From positions 1-6,554 of the forward strand of contig JAHUZY010000112.1 in the NCBI GenBank assembly GCA_019264505.1: a stretch of DNA of 6,554 bases, given 5' to 3'. The notes beneath the pieces are model-generated. The model made no database searches and was not told the origin of the DNA. It saw only the letters and a program-made list of their open reading frames with translations. This document shows positions 4,779-6,554 of the stretch, in pieces. Position 1 is the stretch's first letter; the number at the start of each line of letters is the position of its first letter. A program made the position numbers and the translations under genes. Source of the DNA: Phenylobacterium sp. GTDB taxonomy: Bacteria > Pseudomonadota > Alphaproteobacteria > Caulobacterales > Caulobacteraceae.

Positions 4779-5621
4779 ATGACCAACCCGCGCATCGCCA
4801 CCTATTTCCATCTGCATCTGGTGTCGGACTCCACCGGCGAGACGCTGAACGCCATGGCCCGCGCCGTGTGCGCCCGGTTCGACGACGTCCTGCCCATCGA
4901 GCACATCTACGCCCTGGTGCGGTCCCGCCGGCAGCTGGACCGCGCCCTGGCCGATATCGAGTCCGCCCCGGGCCTGGTCATTCACACCATTGTCGACGCT
5001 GAACTGCGCGCGGCCCTGGAGGATGGGTGCCGGCGTCTGGAGATCGCCTGTATCGCCGCCCTCGATCCCCTGGTCTCGGCGGTGTCCCGCTATCTGGGCC
5101 TGGCCACCTCCACCCGGGTCGGCGCGCAGCACGCCCTGGACCACGAGTACTTCAACCGCATGGACGCCCTGAACTACGCCATCGGCCATGATGACGGTCA
5201 GGGGGGTCAGGATCTGGAACAGGCCGATGTGGTCCTGGTGGGCGTGTCGCGTACGTCAAAGACGCCGACCTGCATCTATCTGGCTCATCGCGGGGTTCGG
5301 GCGGCCAATGTGCCCCTGGTCCCCTCGCGGCCCATCCCCGACAAGCTGCTGCAGCTGAAGAACACCCTGGTGGTGGGGCTGACCATTTCCCCCGACCGGC
5401 TGATCCAGATCCGGCGCAATCGCCTGCTCAGCCTCAAGGAAAACCGCACCTCGGCCTATATCGACGTGGACAATGTGCGCGAAGAGATCGTCCAGGCCCG
5501 CAGGCTCTATGAACGGCAGGGCTGGCCGGTGATCGACGTCACCCGCCGCTCGGTGGAGGAGACCGCCGCCGCGGTCATGAACCTGCTGACGTCCGGCCGT
5601 CAGGTGGACATACTGGGATGA
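4779..5621 (+). CDS. PPDK/PEP-synthase regulatory kinase-phosphorylase (DUF299)
   Basis: Bifunctional protein of the DUF299 (kinase/pyrophosphorylase) family, which switches pyruvate phosphate dikinase or PEP synthase off by ADP-dependent Thr phosphorylation and on again by phosphate-dependent dephosphorylation. The 280-residue product has the characteristic N-terminus YFHLHLVSDSTGETL (9-23), PIEHIYALVRS (39-49), the P-loop GVSRTSKTP at 155-163 and PLVPSRPIPDKL at 179-190. The ATG at 4779 places the conserved N-terminus at the usual distance; its ribosome site is weak. Which partner it regulates cannot be told from this window; Caulobacter relatives usually carry pyruvate phosphate dikinase. 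It is the first gene right of the origin, as in C. crescentus, and overlaps maf by 4 bp (ATGA). Family identity is secure; the partner is inference. Confidence 0.94.
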   Translation: MTNPRIATYFHLHLVSDSTGETLNAMARAVCARFDDVLPIEHIYALVRSRRQLDRALADIESAPGLVIHTIVDAELRAALEDGCRRLEIACIAALDPLVSAVSRYLGLATSTRVGAQHALDHEYFNRMDALNYAIGHDDGQGGQDLEQADVVLVGVSRTSKTPTCIYLAHRGVRAANVPLVPSRPIPDKLLQLKNTLVVGLTISPDRLIQIRRNRLLSLKENRTSAYIDVDNVREEIVQARRLYERQGWPVIDVTRRSVEETAAAVMNLLTSGRQVDILG

Positions 5622-6211
5622 CCCGCATCATTCTCGCCTCCCAGAGCGCGGCCCGCAGCCAGCTGCTGACCGGCGCGGGCGTCGTGTTCGACAAGATCGT
5701 CTCCGGCGTCGATGAGGACCTGGTCAAGGCCCGCATCCAGGCCGAGGGCGGCAGCCCCAGAGCGGTCGCCCAGGCCCTGGCCGATATCAAGGCGGTCACC
5801 GTCTCGGACCTGCAGCCCGGTCTCGTGATCGGCGCTGATCAGACCCTGGAATTCGACGGCGTCCTCTATGACAAGGCCAGGGGCCTGGACGAGGCCCGCG
5901 CGCGACTGGTCTCTCTGCGCGGTCAGCCGCACCATCTGCATTCGGCCGTCACCCTGGCTCAGGATGGCCAGGTCCTGTGGTCGGAGACGGCCAGCGCCAC
6001 CCTGACCATGCGGGACTTCTCCGAGCCCTTCCTCGACGCCTATCTTCAACAGGAGGGCGAGGCGATGCTGGGCTCAGTGGGCTGTTACCGGCTGGAAGGC
6101 CCAGGCGCCCAACTGTTCGCCCAGATCGAGGGGGACTACTTCGCCATACTCGGCCTGCCCCTGCTGGGCCTCCTCGACCAGCTGCGCCAGCGCGGCGCTC
6201 TGATCCCATGA
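5618..6211 (+). CDS. maf: Maf-family nucleotide pyrophosphatase
   Basis: House-cleaning enzyme of the Maf family, which hydrolyses non-canonical or selected nucleoside triphosphates to monophosphate and pyrophosphate. The 197-residue length is normal. Seen in the sequence: the N-terminal [12 protein letters not shown] (6-17) with Arg13, the metal/catalytic segment [12 protein letters not shown] (70-81) with Asp74, and the conserved C-terminal block [20 protein letters not shown] (152-171) followed by [10 protein letters not shown]. The DQ at 74-75 resembles the YceF (m7GTP) branch more than the YhdE (dTTP/UTP) branch, but the substrate is not settled by this. An AGGTGGA ribosome site at 5602-5608 precedes the ATG by nine bases. 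It overlaps the upstream DUF299 gene and downstream aroE by 4 bp each, so translational coupling is likely. Confidence 0.93.
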   Translation: MTRIILASQSAARSQLLTGAGVVFDKIVSGVDEDLVKARIQAEGGSPRAVAQALADIKAVTVSDLQPGLVIGADQTLEFDGVLYDKARGLDEARARLVSLRGQPHHLHSAVTLAQDGQVLWSETASATLTMRDFSEPFLDAYLQQEGEAMLGSVGCYRLEGPGAQLFAQIEGDYFAILGLPLLGLLDQLRQRGALIP

Positions 6212-6554
6212 GCCGGTCACTCACGGGGGGGGCCAAGGTCGCCGGCGTGGTCGGATCGCCGGTCCGCCATTCCCTGAGCCCCCTGATTCACAACGCCTGG
6301 ATCGACGGCCTCGGCCTCGACGCCGTCTATGCGCCCTTCAGTCCGCCAGAGACGGGGTTTGAAGCCTTCGTCCAGGGTCTGCGCGGCGGCGCGATCGCCG
6401 GGCTGAACGTGACCCTGCCCTTCAAGGAACAGGCCCTGGCCCTGGCCGACGCCCCGAGCCCCGCGGCCCAGGCGGCGGGGGCGGCCAATCTTCTGCTGTT
6501 CAAGGCTGACGGCCATATCCTTGCCGACAACACCGATGGGACCGGTCTGCTGGC
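6208..6554 (+). CDS. aroE: Shikimate dehydrogenase, 5' part
   Basis: NADPH-dependent reduction of 3-dehydroshikimate to shikimate in aromatic amino acid synthesis. Only the first 115 codons are present; the gene runs off the window end. Visible motifs: [17 protein letters not shown] (13-29) with the SxS shikimate-binding serines 22 and 24, [10 protein letters not shown] (65-74) with catalytic Lys73, AANLL (92-96) in place of the more common AVNTL, and ADNTDGTG (106-113) with catalytic Asp110. The start is the ATG that overlaps the maf stop (ATGA); its own ribosome site is poor, so coupling to maf is likely. An unbroken run of eight G (6225-6232) lies in codons 6-9. In C. crescentus the genes after aroE are coaE and dnaQ, expected beyond this window. 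Confidence 0.94.
   Translation, partial: MSRSLTGGAKVAGVVGSPVRHSLSPLIHNAWIDGLGLDAVYAPFSPPETGFEAFVQGLRGGAIAGLNVTLPFKEQALALADAPSPAAQAAGAANLLLFKADGHILADNTDGTGLL

Noticed and set aside
1..6554. A hidden mobile element, CRISPR array, tRNA or toxin-antitoxin pair
   Set aside because: Apart from the origin and the rho leader, the window is densely filled with conserved core genes; I saw no repeat arrays, transposase motifs, tRNA-like folds or additional small genes with ribosome sites.

Overview
The window looks like the chromosomal replication-origin neighbourhood of a GC-rich alphaproteobacterium of the Caulobacter/Phenylobacterium group. Gene order is the main reason: rho, hemJ, hemH and hemE run leftward (- strand), and a PPDK/PEP-synthase regulator (DUF299), maf and aroE run rightward. 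In Caulobacter crescentus the hemE-DUF299 gap is the origin, Cori. The 530-bp gap here (4249-4778) carries matching sites: a perfect TTAA-N7-TTAA CtrA site, a one-mismatch second one, several DnaA-box-like 9-mers and AT-rich tracts. The assignment to this family is inference from gene order and motifs; no search was run.

Layout. 1-92 holds a REP-like palindrome and a Rho-independent terminator just after rho. 93-1472 is rho. 1473-1717 is a gene-free region with a C-rich sense strand and a weak promoter candidate. 1718-4248 is a compact haem cluster read hemE > hemH > hemJ, with hemE and hemH abutting and hemH and hemJ overlapping by 4 bp. 4249-4778 is the origin. 4779 to the end is the DUF299 regulator, maf and a truncated aroE, chained by two ATGA overlaps.

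How it works together. HemE, HemJ and HemH carry out three of the last four steps of protoporphyrin-dependent haem synthesis; the coproporphyrinogen oxidase step must lie elsewhere. Every gene points away from the origin, so transcription and replication would run in the same direction on both sides. The hemE promoter must lie within or beside the origin, so the CtrA sites could act on both replication and haem-gene transcription. The ferrochelatase has the C-terminal cysteine spacing of the [2Fe-2S] type. The whole window reads as conserved core genome; I see no mobile genes, CRISPR or tRNA/rRNA genes. The novelty lies in the arrangement of sites within the origin, not in an unknown gene system.
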